Made by a program: the position numbers and the translations under genes
Shown here: positions 26,506 to 35,206 of the stretch, in pieces
How positions within the stretch are numbered: the first letter of the stretch is position 1
Layout: every line of letters begins with the position of its first letter
Origin: Leptolinea sp964446955
Lineage (GTDB): Bacteria > Chloroflexota > Anaerolineae > Anaerolineales > Anaerolineaceae
Direction of reading: 5' to 3'
NCBI GenBank assembly: GCA_964446955.1
Contig: CAYUQJ010000002.1
Location: forward strand, 310,001 to 374,000
DNA length: 64,000 nt
The notes under the pieces: generated by a model
The model's input: only the letters and a program-made list of their open reading frames with translations
Databases searched by the model: none
What the model was told of the DNA's origin: nothing

Positions 26506-27009
26506 CTATCCTCTTGCCAGTATGCGCCATACCCTGTCAAAAACGACAAGGATGAGACCCGTCACCAGAACAAGTACGATAAATGGCAAGTCCCATTGGA
26601 TCGATCGCCCAATGATCGCTCCCGGTATGGATAACCCGACCACTACAGCCAGCGATCTAATGTGTATGTATATATAACGCCGGTTTTGGGGATTGTTCGG
26701 ATCATGAGCCGTAGTCATTAAGAGTATCAACAGATCCCAGGTTGCCAGCGTAAAACCGACTGCTATGAGCATCAGCCACCCCGGTGCACCGGTCAAAACA
26801 CCGACGCACGCCAGTCCGGTTGAAGCGATCATTGAGATGTGAGCCAGCCATTTTGATGAATACCGTTTTGCAATGATCCATACCACAATAACCAGACCTG
26901 TGCCGGCCAGACCGATCCACAATCGGTTCAATCCAAACCCGGCAGTTAACGCGACAGCCAGAATTCCCACACATCCGTAATACACAAATTTGATCTTTAA
27001 GTCAGACAT
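26506..27009 (-). CDS. Hypothetical membrane protein of MoxR operon
   Basis: A 167-residue protein with about five or six hydrophobic helices and short loops. I recognise no family. Its ATG directly follows the stop codon of the DUF58 gene, so it is the last gene of the MoxR operon and probably translated by coupling. A membrane role alongside the MoxR/DUF58 machinery is inferred from position only. Confidence 0.7.
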   Translation of the reverse strand: MSDLKIKFVYYGCVGILAVALTAGFGLNRLWIGLAGTGLVIVVWIIAKRYSSKWLAHISMIASTGLACVGVLTGAPGWLMLIAVGFTLATWDLLILLMTTAHDPNNPQNRRYIYIHIRSLAVVVGLSIPGAIIGRSIQWDLPFIVLVLVTGLILVVFDRVWRILARG

Positions 27010-28290
27010 TTACCCACCCTGTCCGCGCGACCGGGTCAACGCGTTTCTGACCAACGGATATAAGGGCTGGCTAACCTTCCAGTTGATCACCGGGATTTGC
27101 AGCTGCGCGACCGCATCCAGATTAAGCCGCCGCTCTAAAAGCACCGTCCGTACAGCCAGTTTTGTGTCCCTGTCAGTTCTAAAGAGTGGTTTGCCGAATT
27201 CAACCGGGTTCGGGCTGATCAAAACAGCCTGGTAACCATTGGCCTTTAAACGCTGGTACATGGTTTTATCACCCGAAGCCAGCGGGCTGATACATATTAC
27301 TGTAGAACGACTGGGAAATACCCGGATGGGAAGGAAATCAAGATGGGTTGAAACGCGGTCATCCAACTCGACTTTTGCTTTTGACAGACAACTCATAACC
27401 CGATGAAGCTGCGTTTTTCCATACCCCGGAAAGACAATGGACAAGCGTTTTCCATAAACCAGTAAACTGACCCGGTGTCCCTGGTGCAAAAACATCTCAG
27501 ACAACGATGCCGCAGCATTCACAGAGTGTTCGAAAAGACTATCGCCATTGACCACCATCTCCATGTTTTGCCGGGCGTCCAGAATTATCCCAATATCGGC
27601 GATCTCTTCCTGCTCAAATTCCTTGGTGAAGAATTTGTACGGGTAACGGGCGGTCATACGCCAGTCGAGGGAACGAAGGGGGTCTCCGGGATGATATTCC
27701 CGGACACCGTAGAAGTCAGTGCCACTGCCGCCCAACCTGGCTGGAATCGAACCCGGGGAATGCACGGTACTACGGGGACGCAACCCGATCGGCTTAAATT
27801 TATGGATCAAAGGTCTGACTTGAATATCACCGGACGCGGGTATGGACATCCGAACGCTAACCAGATTAAAAGGATCACTGACCCTTAGATTGATCTTTTC
27901 CCAGGAAAAATTACCGCGCGCGGCAACGAAGTTGTATTCCATTTCAGCCGTCTCTTCCGGGCTAAGATATACGTGCTGGGCAAGGTCTCCACCGGTGATC
28001 TCAGCTTCCGGCACAACCGCTTCACCCATCCACACGCAAAGTGGCAGGCTGGATTCATTTTTCAGCGATACGGTGGTGGCAACATCCACCTTCCCCCCAT
28101 CCCTTGTCTGCCGCACTTTCCGCCCGGCTGTCAATTTAATCCTGGTCCGATCAGGAGCCTGCAATACTCCCACGAGCAGATACGCCACAAAAGGAATCAT
28201 GAGCCAGGCCGCTTCGCTGTTGCGAGTGACCAGAGCGGCGGCTAACAGCCCCAGAATAACCGTAGAAACAACCCTGACCTTACTGATCAT
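27010..28290 (-). CDS. DUF58 domain protein (MoxR partner)
   Basis: A 426-residue protein with two N-terminal membrane helices and the DUF58 core: GSDFYGVREYHPGDPLRSLDWRM and a vWA-like segment (DIGIILDARQNME). DUF58 proteins are regularly encoded with MoxR ATPases and are thought to take part in chaperone-like assembly of other proteins. The ATG at 28290 overlaps the end of the MoxR gene by 11 bases; the frame opens 39 bases earlier without a better start. Confidence 0.9.
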   Translation of the reverse strand: MISKVRVVSTVILGLLAAALVTRNSEAAWLMIPFVAYLLVGVLQAPDRTRIKLTAGRKVRQTRDGGKVDVATTVSLKNESSLPLCVWMGEAVVPEAEITGGDLAQHVYLSPEETAEMEYNFVAARGNFSWEKINLRVSDPFNLVSVRMSIPASGDIQVRPLIHKFKPIGLRPRSTVHSPGSIPARLGGSGTDFYGVREYHPGDPLRSLDWRMTARYPYKFFTKEFEQEEIADIGIILDARQNMEMVVNGDSLFEHSVNAAASLSEMFLHQGHRVSLLVYGKRLSIVFPGYGKTQLHRVMSCLSKAKVELDDRVSTHLDFLPIRVFPSRSTVICISPLASGDKTMYQRLKANGYQAVLISPNPVEFGKPLFRTDRDTKLAVRTVLLERRLNLDAVAQLQIPVINWKVSQPLYPLVRNALTRSRGQGG

Positions 28291-29272
28291 TCTCTGGCTT
28301 GAGTACCGGGACAGGAACAGAATGGGCAATTTCGTCTACCACACGGTTCTCAGACTTTTTTACATCCCACAGGCTTGGATCAAGAATGATACGGTGGGCC
28401 AGCGCGGGTTGAATAAATTGTTTGACATCATCCGGAATGACAAACCCGCGTCCATGGATGGCCGCCCAGGCTCGTGCCAGTTTCAATAAAGCCAATGATC
28501 CACGCGGACTTACTCCAACCGCCACCTGCCTGTGGTTGCGCGATTTATCGACCAGGTTCACCATGTAACGGCGTACATCGTCATCCACATACACACCCTC
28601 AACCGCTTTCCGCATTTGCAGGAACAATTCCGGTGTTGTAACAGCCTCCAAGGGCACGGCATCCATCTTCCGTTCGGCCCTGCGCCTCAAGATCTCATCT
28701 TCTTCATCCGGCTGCGGGTACCCGACCGATATCTTCACCATGAAACGGTCCAATTGGGCTTCCGGAAGAGGGAAGGTGCCTTCATATTCGATGGGATTCT
28801 GTGTCGCGATCACAATAAACGGATCAGGCAGCGATTGGGTTTCACCTTCTAGCGTGACCTGATATTCCTGCATGGCCTCCAACAAAGCCGATTGCGTTTT
28901 CGGAGACGCGCGATTGATCTCATCTGCCAGCAGGATGTTGGTGAAAATGGGACCTTTACGCAGCATAAACCGGTTCTTATCACTCTCAAATATATATCCG
29001 CCGGTAATGTCCCCCGGCAACAGATCGGGCGTGAATTGGATGCGTTTGAATTTCATGCCCAGGGCAGATGCAAAGGAATTGGCAATGAGCGTTTTGGCCA
29101 GACCCGGATAATCTTCCAGCAATATATGCCCGCCTGTTGACAAAAATGCAGCCATCATCTGATCAAGCACATCGCGCTTTCCAATGACCGCTTTCTCAAT
29201 TTCCTGAATGACTTTTGCGGAAAGGTCCGCGACCTGCTCAATATTCATAGAACCTGTCGGTTTACTTGTCAT
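28280..29272 (-). CDS. MoxR family AAA+ ATPase
   Basis: A 330-residue AAA+ protein of the MoxR class. Its Walker A position reads LLEDYPGLAKTLIA, Walker B LLADEINRASPKTQSALLEAM and sensor 1 VIATQNPIEYEG, followed by PLPEAQLDRF. MoxR ATPases are proposed to insert metal cofactors or remodel partners. It overlaps both neighbours (11 bases with the upstream gene, 11 with DUF58), so the operon is tightly coupled. GGAG precedes the ATG by seven bases. Confidence 0.95.
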   Translation of the reverse strand: MTSKPTGSMNIEQVADLSAKVIQEIEKAVIGKRDVLDQMMAAFLSTGGHILLEDYPGLAKTLIANSFASALGMKFKRIQFTPDLLPGDITGGYIFESDKNRFMLRKGPIFTNILLADEINRASPKTQSALLEAMQEYQVTLEGETQSLPDPFIVIATQNPIEYEGTFPLPEAQLDRFMVKISVGYPQPDEEDEILRRRAERKMDAVPLEAVTTPELFLQMRKAVEGVYVDDDVRRYMVNLVDKSRNHRQVAVGVSPRGSLALLKLARAWAAIHGRGFVIPDDVKQFIQPALAHRIILDPSLWDVKKSENRVVDEIAHSVPVPVLKPENDQ

Positions 29273-29909
29273 GTTTCATCTCCAATGAAGATTCCAAAAA
29301 ATCCAGTACGTCTTCGATCTTTCGGTAATGATCCAATGTGTCTATTCCTCTGGACCGGTGCCACATCTTGCCCGGCCAATCACGAATCGCTTGCAGCATT
29401 CGACGCAAAGACCAGTCTTCCCTGCGGGGGATCTCGGTATAGAGATACTTCCGTATGTCTTCAGGGATCGGTATCTCACCCTGACGTAACGCGTCATAGA
29501 GTTTAAAATCCGGTGCCACGCGCAATTTGGCGGAATACATGGTCACCAACATGCGCAGGAATTCCCGCTCCAGGAATTTTCCGTATGCATTGGACTCATT
29601 CGGGATATACAGGGAACGCCAGTGTTCGATGTAGTTCAATGTTTCATTGGAGCGGTTGATTTCCTCTTTCGCGATGGTCGTTTGTTCCCGCGGTATCAAC
29701 CGGACAGCCAGTACCAGCACAGCAAGGATCAACGCCCACCAGTAGTATTTCTGACCAATGCTCAACACAAAGATTCGCAATAGCAGCCAGATCACCAGTG
29801 ACACCGGATGGACAACATTGTCAAAAACATATTGCCAGTTCAACAATCCGATAAACAGAATGGCCAATAAAATAAAGAGAAAAATAAGAAGCCGGGGTGA
29901 GATCTTCAC
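29262..29909 (-). CDS. Hypothetical membrane protein in MoxR operon
   Basis: A 215-residue protein with two N-terminal membrane helices and a basic cytoplasmic region of about 140 residues. I recognise no family. The frame opens at 30008 inside the upstream gene, but a GTG at 29909, one base after the upstream stop and preceded by GGAAGG, is the likely start. It lies between the DUF4129 and MoxR genes, as small membrane proteins commonly do in such clusters. Confidence 0.7.
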   Translation of the reverse strand: MKISPRLLIFLFILLAILFIGLLNWQYVFDNVVHPVSLVIWLLLRIFVLSIGQKYYWWALILAVLVLAVRLIPREQTTIAKEEINRSNETLNYIEHWRSLYIPNESNAYGKFLEREFLRMLVTMYSAKLRVAPDFKLYDALRQGEIPIPEDIRKYLYTEIPRREDWSLRRMLQAIRDWPGKMWHRSRGIDTLDHYRKIEDVLDFLESSLEMKHDK

Positions 29910-29910
29910 G

Positions 29911-30774
29911 TCAATCCACCTTCCGGTTTTCGCGGCTGAAACTGGAAATGGCTTCAAAACAGTCGATGGCTCTGCGCTCATCATCCACCGCCGGCTGCCA
30001 GTTACCATAACGCGCCAGGTTGAAAAGCCGGGTCAACTCACTAACCGGACCAGCCGGCACACCGGCTGTCGTCAATTCTTCTTCAAATTCGAGCGTGGTC
30101 ATGGACTGGTCCCGTTCAATTCCCCGTTCCCGCTCCAACGCCATGCTCATAGCTCGGTAGCACTTGAGGATCACATCCTTTAAACCAACCCCAAGCAACA
30201 GATCCTGCCGGGCTTTTTCCGCTTGATGCGCCACCATATCTATGGCTGTATCCCTCTTAATCGTGGAACGGTATATCCAAACGGCGATCGCAAGCCCGGT
30301 AACCAACAGGGCGGATCCTACAACCCACAGCAATACGGACGGGACCGGCCCAAGCGGGGCAGTCTCCGGCGGCATGGGGGTCGGAAGCACAACCTGGACT
30401 TCTGGCACTCCTTCACTTACCGGTGCCAATAAAACCACGAGAATAACAACTGTCGCCATTACGGCAACTATGATGATTAATCGCAGCACCGCCAGAATAT
30501 CATGCCAGTTTGCTCCGCGGAACAAACGGTATATCGTATAGATTATGGAACAGACTAGAAGTATGCCAAACAAAGTCGCAAAGAACCGGTTGATGGAGAG
30601 TGGTTCAAGCGGACCAGAATCCGGCATGGCTGCCACAACCTGGTTCTCCTGCATTTCCGGCAGGGGCATCCCCGGCTTCAATTCAAGACCGGAGAGACTG
30701 AAAGCCAGCAAGACGACCGCGGCCATCAACGTGGTCAACAGGAAGACAGCATTGCGTTTTTCAGAGCCTGTCAT
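29911..30774 (-). CDS. DUF4129 domain membrane protein
   Basis: A 287-residue protein with about four membrane helices in residues 10-190 and a C-terminal cytoplasmic domain of the DUF4129 type (DVILKCYRAMSMALERE, then LEFEEELTTAGV and LTRLFNLARYG). In actinobacterial and Chloroflexota genomes DUF4129 genes accompany MoxR and DUF58, as here. It is the first gene of the operon. No ribosome site is evident. Confidence 0.8.
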   Translation of the reverse strand: MTGSEKRNAVFLLTTLMAAVVLLAFSLSGLELKPGMPLPEMQENQVVAAMPDSGPLEPLSINRFFATLFGILLVCSIIYTIYRLFRGANWHDILAVLRLIIIVAVMATVVILVVLLAPVSEGVPEVQVVLPTPMPPETAPLGPVPSVLLWVVGSALLVTGLAIAVWIYRSTIKRDTAIDMVAHQAEKARQDLLLGVGLKDVILKCYRAMSMALERERGIERDQSMTTLEFEEELTTAGVPAGPVSELTRLFNLARYGNWQPAVDDERRAIDCFEAISSFSRENRKVD

Positions 30775-30823
30775 AGGTTATTCCAGGTTTTTCTTCACCC
30801 TAAGGGGGTTTTATTGAAAACGG

Positions 30824-31360
30824 TCAGGAGATTTGCGGTTCTGTATCAATAAAGTAGCGCAAGTCCATATCACCCGGTGAATGATTGAAACAGGTCAAAA
30901 TCAGCGCGACTTCGCTTCTGTGCTGGGTGGCATGGTTAACCTGATGCATCATCAATTGCCAGAGTGGATAGATCTTTTTTTGATTCTGAGAATTCATAAA
31001 GAAAATGGACCCGCCGATTTCCTCTTCCGTCGTACGTGAAATGAACCGCTGAGTGTTACTTTCAACCTCATTCCAGCGCGTACGGATTTCTTTTAGATCA
31101 GCAAATGTAGTGGGGTCCAGATGGGATTTCGGTGAACTTCCGATCCAGCGGCCGAGCCATATCCACTGGGCGCTCATGATGTGCACCAGCGTATTGTGCA
31201 CCGATCCAAAAGAGGGATTGGAATTCGCGCGGTACTGGGTCTCATCCAGCAACGCAACCGTGTCCATTATTCGATTATTCGCCCAGGTATTGTACCGGTA
31301 GTACAACTGAATGATCTCTTTGATGGAACCCCCGCCTCTTGATCGTAAAATACCGGTCAT
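30824..31360 (-). CDS. DinB/YfiT-like metal-binding protein
   Basis: A 178-residue four-helix DinB-fold protein. The three His residues expected to bind a metal are seen as LVHIMSAQWIW, the MMHQVNHATQHRSEV segment and its neighbours. DinB-type proteins include thiol transferases, but the substrate is unknown. The ATG overlaps the TGA of the hydrolase gene (ATGA), so the two genes are co-translated. Confidence 0.85.
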   Translation of the reverse strand: MTGILRSRGGGSIKEIIQLYYRYNTWANNRIMDTVALLDETQYRANSNPSFGSVHNTLVHIMSAQWIWLGRWIGSSPKSHLDPTTFADLKEIRTRWNEVESNTQRFISRTTEEEIGGSIFFMNSQNQKKIYPLWQLMMHQVNHATQHRSEVALILTCFNHSPGDMDLRYFIDTEPQIS

Positions 31361-32169
31361 GCTGTCAATCCCTCCAAAAACAATCGAACCAATCTGTTGA
31401 CGAGATCAGGGTTTTCCCAGGCCGGGAAACCACCCGCATCCGGGATGACTTCGCGCTTTACCGCGGGCAACCCCTTTTCCAGAAACAATGCGGCCCTTAT
31501 AAAATCCTGCAGGTCGTTCACACCATTGTAAACGAGAACCGGTTGTTTAATGACACTCAATTGATCCGCAACCGGCGTAACGGGACGCGGTTCCAGGTCA
31601 CACAGCCAGGGTCCGCCGTCAAAATCACTGAGCATCTCCCGATGTTCCTGCGCGCGGCAGCCCTCCGGAAACCGGTTGATATGGCTGAACCAGTCCGCAT
31701 TGTCAAACCAGTCATCACGGGCAGCCTGTAATCCTTTTTCGCGGATCATCGATCGCGCCCTGGTGATCAGTTCACCCACTCGCGGCATGGGAAATCCGGG
31801 GAGAAACGTTCCCTCAAGGATCAAGGAACGGAAAAGCCGGGGCCGGCGCAGAGCCATAACCAGACCGATGGCTGAGCCGGTATGCGTTCCCCAGTAATTA
31901 ATAGTCCCGATTCCCGTTTTATCCAGGACGGTCAGGATATCATCGGCGTACTCTTCCGCACCGAATGGGCCGGGGATACTGGCAGACCCGCCGTGCCCCC
32001 GCAGGTCAACCAGGAAGAGCCGGTACGCGTCTTTGAAAGACGGGATCTGGCGGGAAAAGTACGCGTGGTTATGGGTGTACCCATGAACCATTACAATCCA
32101 CGGGGCATTAGCTTTTTCTGTATCAATGATCCTGTAATGAATTCCGGCCTTTTCTGCAACGTTGTTCAT
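31357..32169 (-). CDS. Alpha/beta hydrolase-fold protein with His at nucleophile elbow
   Basis: A 270-residue alpha/beta hydrolase. The oxyanion-side motif is VMVHGYTHNHAYF, followed by VDLRGHGGS. The nucleophile elbow, normally GxSxG, reads GTHTG with His at residue 96. The fold is clear, but the enzyme cannot use the usual Ser. A late Asp-His pair is not obvious at the C-terminus. Activity is therefore uncertain. It overlaps the DinB gene by four bases (ATGA). Confidence 0.8.
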   Translation of the reverse strand: MNNVAEKAGIHYRIIDTEKANAPWIVMVHGYTHNHAYFSRQIPSFKDAYRLFLVDLRGHGGSASIPGPFGAEEYADDILTVLDKTGIGTINYWGTHTGSAIGLVMALRRPRLFRSLILEGTFLPGFPMPRVGELITRARSMIREKGLQAARDDWFDNADWFSHINRFPEGCRAQEHREMLSDFDGGPWLCDLEPRPVTPVADQLSVIKQPVLVYNGVNDLQDFIRAALFLEKGLPAVKREVIPDAGGFPAWENPDLVNRLVRLFLEGLTA

Positions 32170-32362
32170 CGATGGTCAAATCCTGCCATGAAGCCTGATA
32201 AATAAACCCCCACTGCATTATAGCCTTAATCAATCACCACGAAGAGTTTTTTGGAGAGATTTTCTTAATAGACCGGCAAAATATCCGGGATAATAATCCT
32301 CTCTATGAACCCTTTCCTTCACCCGTTGATGGCATTAATTCTGCCGGGTTTCAGGACCCAAT

Positions 32363-32890
32363 CTAGTTGTACAGGATCAAGAAAACATAAGCGGATAATC
32401 CAACCATCCCCAACAACAACGTGATAAAGACCGCCAGCTTGATGGCACGCCGGATATCAGTCGACTCATCCTGAAATACAGAAGGCATTGAATCGCGGGA
32501 AAAAATCTGCGTAGTAGATGGCTGACGGGGCAATGCCGCCCTACCGGGCGTTCCTTCCAGCAGATCAGGAATACCATCGCTGTTTGAATCCGGCAGGATT
32601 TTTGCCACCAATTTCATCGCCTGATCATATTTCATCCGGGCTTCCGGTGGCAATTCATCCAGACGGGCAAACACGTTGTCACCCACGACGAACCGGGTGT
32701 CCGCCTCCACTTCCATAGTGACCGGCAATCCGCCGGATTGTTTTGCGGTTTTCCCTTCGAGAAAATCCGGGATGCCGTTGCCGTCTGTATCGTGCACCAC
32801 TTCCAGCGCTTTCAGGTAAGCGGACCACAACTCAACCGGTACATCATCCGGGTTGGCATACACTTTCCCGTTGATCGTAATCGCAGGCAT
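32363..32890 (-). CDS. Membrane protein with calcium-type DxDxNG repeats
   Basis: A 175-residue protein with two similar units. Each has a segment about the size of a residue set ending in an acidic loop: DTDGNGIPDFLEG and DSNSDGIPDLLEG. These loops look like thrombospondin type-3/EF-hand calcium sites. A single C-terminal membrane helix follows and there is no signal peptide, so the acidic part is probably cytoplasmic or the protein is tail-anchored. A strong AAAGGAGGG lies before the ATG. Function unknown. Confidence 0.7.
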   Translation of the reverse strand: MPAITINGKVYANPDDVPVELWSAYLKALEVVHDTDGNGIPDFLEGKTAKQSGGLPVTMEVEADTRFVVGDNVFARLDELPPEARMKYDQAMKLVAKILPDSNSDGIPDLLEGTPGRAALPRQPSTTQIFSRDSMPSVFQDESTDIRRAIKLAVFITLLLGMVGLSAYVFLILYN

Positions 32891-33062
32891 ATAACCCTCC
32901 TTTGTAAGGGCTTATTTCAATATGATTATACAGAGGCGCGAGTGAAAAGATGGGCCAGAAAAATACCGCGATATTTCACCGCTATTCGCCCTTATTCTCG
33001 CGCAAAAGGTACAATTAACGCAGAATTATCTTCTGTTCAAGGAATATACAGGAAAGGGAAAT

Positions 33063-33554
33063 ATGGATCACAGATTTGACTTTTCGGAAGGTGAATGGAA
33101 CCAGCTCCTCAAGGCAGCGGAGATGACCGCTTTCTATATTTCCCTTGCCAGCCCCAGCGGAATGATGGGGATAATAAAAGAAATGATGGCAGCCACCAAC
33201 GAAGTCGTCTCTGCCATCCGCAAATCTACCGGCAACAGCCTGGTTGATGAACTGGCAGCGGATATCAAGCAGCGGATTGACCAGGGTGTGCGGTTGGAAT
33301 CCCCGGTTTTGACTGGCAGCGTGGACGACGCCAGAGAACAATGTCTCCAGTACTTTCGTGACCTCTCCGCACTGGTGACCGCCAAAGCCCCCGAAGATGC
33401 TGACGGGTTCAAAAAGTGGCTGCTGGACGTGGCACACAAATCCGCGGAAGCCGCCCGTGAAGGCGGTTTTCTGGGGATTGGCGGCGAAAAAGTAAACGAA
33501 GCGGAACAGGCCGCGCTGAATGACCTGGCACGGATAATGGGCGTTTCCGCCTGA
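33063..33554 (+). CDS. Hypothetical cytoplasmic protein (163 aa)
   Basis: A 163-residue, helix-rich protein without signal or membrane segment. I recognise no named domain, though it resembles short conserved hypothetical proteins I associate with Chloroflexota. Its C-terminal part (GGFLGIGGEKVNEAEQAAL) is the most distinctive. AGGAAAGGG precedes the ATG, and a hairpin terminator follows, so it is probably a single gene. Confidence 0.65.
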   Translation: MDHRFDFSEGEWNQLLKAAEMTAFYISLASPSGMMGIIKEMMAATNEVVSAIRKSTGNSLVDELAADIKQRIDQGVRLESPVLTGSVDDAREQCLQYFRDLSALVTAKAPEDADGFKKWLLDVAHKSAEAAREGGFLGIGGEKVNEAEQAALNDLARIMGVSA

Positions 33555-33605
33555 ATCGCGGCACATGGTAAAGCTGCCTCCGGGCAGAAAGCAGATAACA
33601 ATAAA

Positions 33606-33642
33606 ACAGAATGTGATCTCTTTGATCCCATTCTGTTTATGA
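33606..33642 (+). terminator. Terminator after 163-aa protein gene
   Basis: AACAGAATG and CATTCTGTT arms enclose TGATC/GATC inner pairs and a short loop, with one mismatch, followed by TTATG. It lies 50 bases after the stop. Confidence 0.6.
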
Positions 33643-33737
33643 TTCATAATTTCTTTCTCTGACAGCCCTCTGAAGTTGGTTGTTAGCCTAGCTTTTTCCC
33701 ACCTGTATAAAAAAAGCACAGCTTTCATTGAAAACCC

Positions 33738-33768
33738 TTGACCTGGAGTTAACTCCAGGTGTTAGACT
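33738..33768 (+). promoter_or_regulatory. MerR-type promoter with 19-bp spacer and perfect operator
   Basis: TTGACC (33738-33743) and TAGACT (33763-33768) are 19 bases apart. The spacer is centred on a perfect 20-base palindrome, ACCTGGAGTTAACTCCAGGT (33741-33760). Long spacers with a dyad are the hallmark of promoters activated by MerR proteins through DNA twisting. It lies 25 bases upstream of a merR gene, so the regulator probably controls its own operon. Confidence 0.9.
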
Positions 33769-33792
33769 ATTGGGGAGAGGAAAGATGAGAAA

Positions 33793-34188
33793 ATGAAAAT
33801 AGCGGAAGTGAGCCGGAAATATCATATCTCAATAGATACCCTGCGGTACTACGAACGGGCCGGATTGATCCCCGCCGTGAATCGTGCCGGCAATGGCATC
33901 CGTGATTATGACGATACAGATCTACGCCGGGTGGAATTCATTCAGTGTATGCGCCGTGCCGGGTTGCCCATCGAGACACTGACGGATTACATGAAGCTGG
34001 TCTTGCAGGGTGACGAAACCATCGAAGTCAGAAAAGAGATCCTGAAAGAACAGCGTAAACTGCTGGCTGCCCGGATTGATGAGATGCGGGAGACGATGCG
34101 AATCCTCGACTACAAGATTCGGGTTTATGAAGATGCCATCCTGGCGAAAGAGAAGAAATTATCAGATCAGATAAAAGAGGAGATATAG
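33793..34188 (+). CDS. MerR family transcriptional regulator
   Basis: A 131-residue regulator: an N-terminal winged helix (MKIAEVSRKYHISIDTLRYY, then ERAGLI) and a dimerising coiled coil over residues 80-130. It has no Cys cluster, so a metal ligand is unlikely; the subgroup with aldo/keto reductase neighbours often responds to aldehydes or other small electrophiles. It starts the operon with two aldo/keto reductase genes, the first of which begins two bases after its stop. Confidence 0.9.
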   Translation: MKIAEVSRKYHISIDTLRYYERAGLIPAVNRAGNGIRDYDDTDLRRVEFIQCMRRAGLPIETLTDYMKLVLQGDETIEVRKEILKEQRKLLAARIDEMRETMRILDYKIRVYEDAILAKEKKLSDQIKEEI

Positions 34189-34190
34189 CA

Positions 34191-35183
34191 ATGCAAAAAC
34201 GAAAACTGGGCAACAATCTGGAAGTCTCCGCGCTTGGACTGGGCTGCATGGGGATGACACATTCCTTTCCCCCGTATCCTGAAAAGAAAGAGATGATCAC
34301 GTTTCTGCGGCAGGCTGTTGATCGTGGGATCACCTTTTTCGATACAGCCGAGTTGTACGGGCCCTTCACCAACGAGGAGCTCGTGGGCGAAGGGCTGGCC
34401 CCTGTGCGGGACCGCGTGGTGATCGCCACCAAATTCGGCTTCGGCCACGACGCGAACGGCCGGCCGGGTTTAAGCGGCGTGGACAGCCGGCCGGAGCATA
34501 TTCGCGCGGTGTGCGACGCGTCGTTGAAACGTCTGGGCATTGACGTGATCGATTTGCTTTACCAGCACCGCGTGGATCCGAATATACCGATCGAAGAGGT
34601 GGCCGGTACGGTAAAAGACCTGATACAGGCCGGCAAGGTGAAGCATTTCGGCCTGTCGGAAGCCAACGCGCAGACCATCCGCCGCGCGCACGCTGTGCAA
34701 CCGGTGTCGGCCGTGCAGAGCGAGTATTCCATCTGGTGGCGCCGCCCGGAAGGCGAGATCCTCAACACCCTGGAAGAACTGGGAATCGGATTTGTGCCCT
34801 TCAGCCCGCTGGGACGCGGCTTCCTGACCGGAAAGATCAATGCCGGTACCAACTTCGCTGCCGGTGATTTACGCAACATGCTGCCGCGCTTCACCGCGGA
34901 AGCCCGCGAGGTAAACCGGGCACTGGTCGATCTGCTGGGACAGATCGCCGGTCGCAAAAATGCCACACCCGCGCAAATCGCCCTCGCCTGGCTGCTGGCG
35001 CAAAAGCCCTGGATCGTGCCCATTCCCGGCACACGCAAAGTGGAGCGGCTGGACGAGAATATCGGTGCCGCGTCCATCGCGTTGACCGCTGATGATCTGC
35101 GTGAGATCGAGGACGCTTCGGTTAAAATCAAGGTGATCGGGGAGCGTTACCCCGATGCCATGGAAAAATTGACCAATCTCTAA
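34191..35183 (+). CDS. Aldo/keto reductase
   Basis: A 330-residue TIM-barrel NADPH reductase. The catalytic tetrad is seen as the Asp of FFDTAELYG with its Tyr, the Lys of VVIATKFGFG and the His of LLYQHRVD. The C-terminal NADPH-binding part reads PIPGTRKVERLDENI. It resembles the YakC/AKR13-like group. The substrate is probably an aldehyde; MerR control suggests induction by the toxic compound. Sequence from here is more GC-rich than upstream genes. Confidence 0.9.
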   Translation: MQKRKLGNNLEVSALGLGCMGMTHSFPPYPEKKEMITFLRQAVDRGITFFDTAELYGPFTNEELVGEGLAPVRDRVVIATKFGFGHDANGRPGLSGVDSRPEHIRAVCDASLKRLGIDVIDLLYQHRVDPNIPIEEVAGTVKDLIQAGKVKHFGLSEANAQTIRRAHAVQPVSAVQSEYSIWWRRPEGEILNTLEELGIGFVPFSPLGRGFLTGKINAGTNFAAGDLRNMLPRFTAEAREVNRALVDLLGQIAGRKNATPAQIALAWLLAQKPWIVPIPGTRKVERLDENIGAASIALTADDLREIEDASVKIKVIGERYPDAMEKLTNL

Positions 35184-35206
35184 CAACGCGTTACAGGAGT
35201 AGTCCT

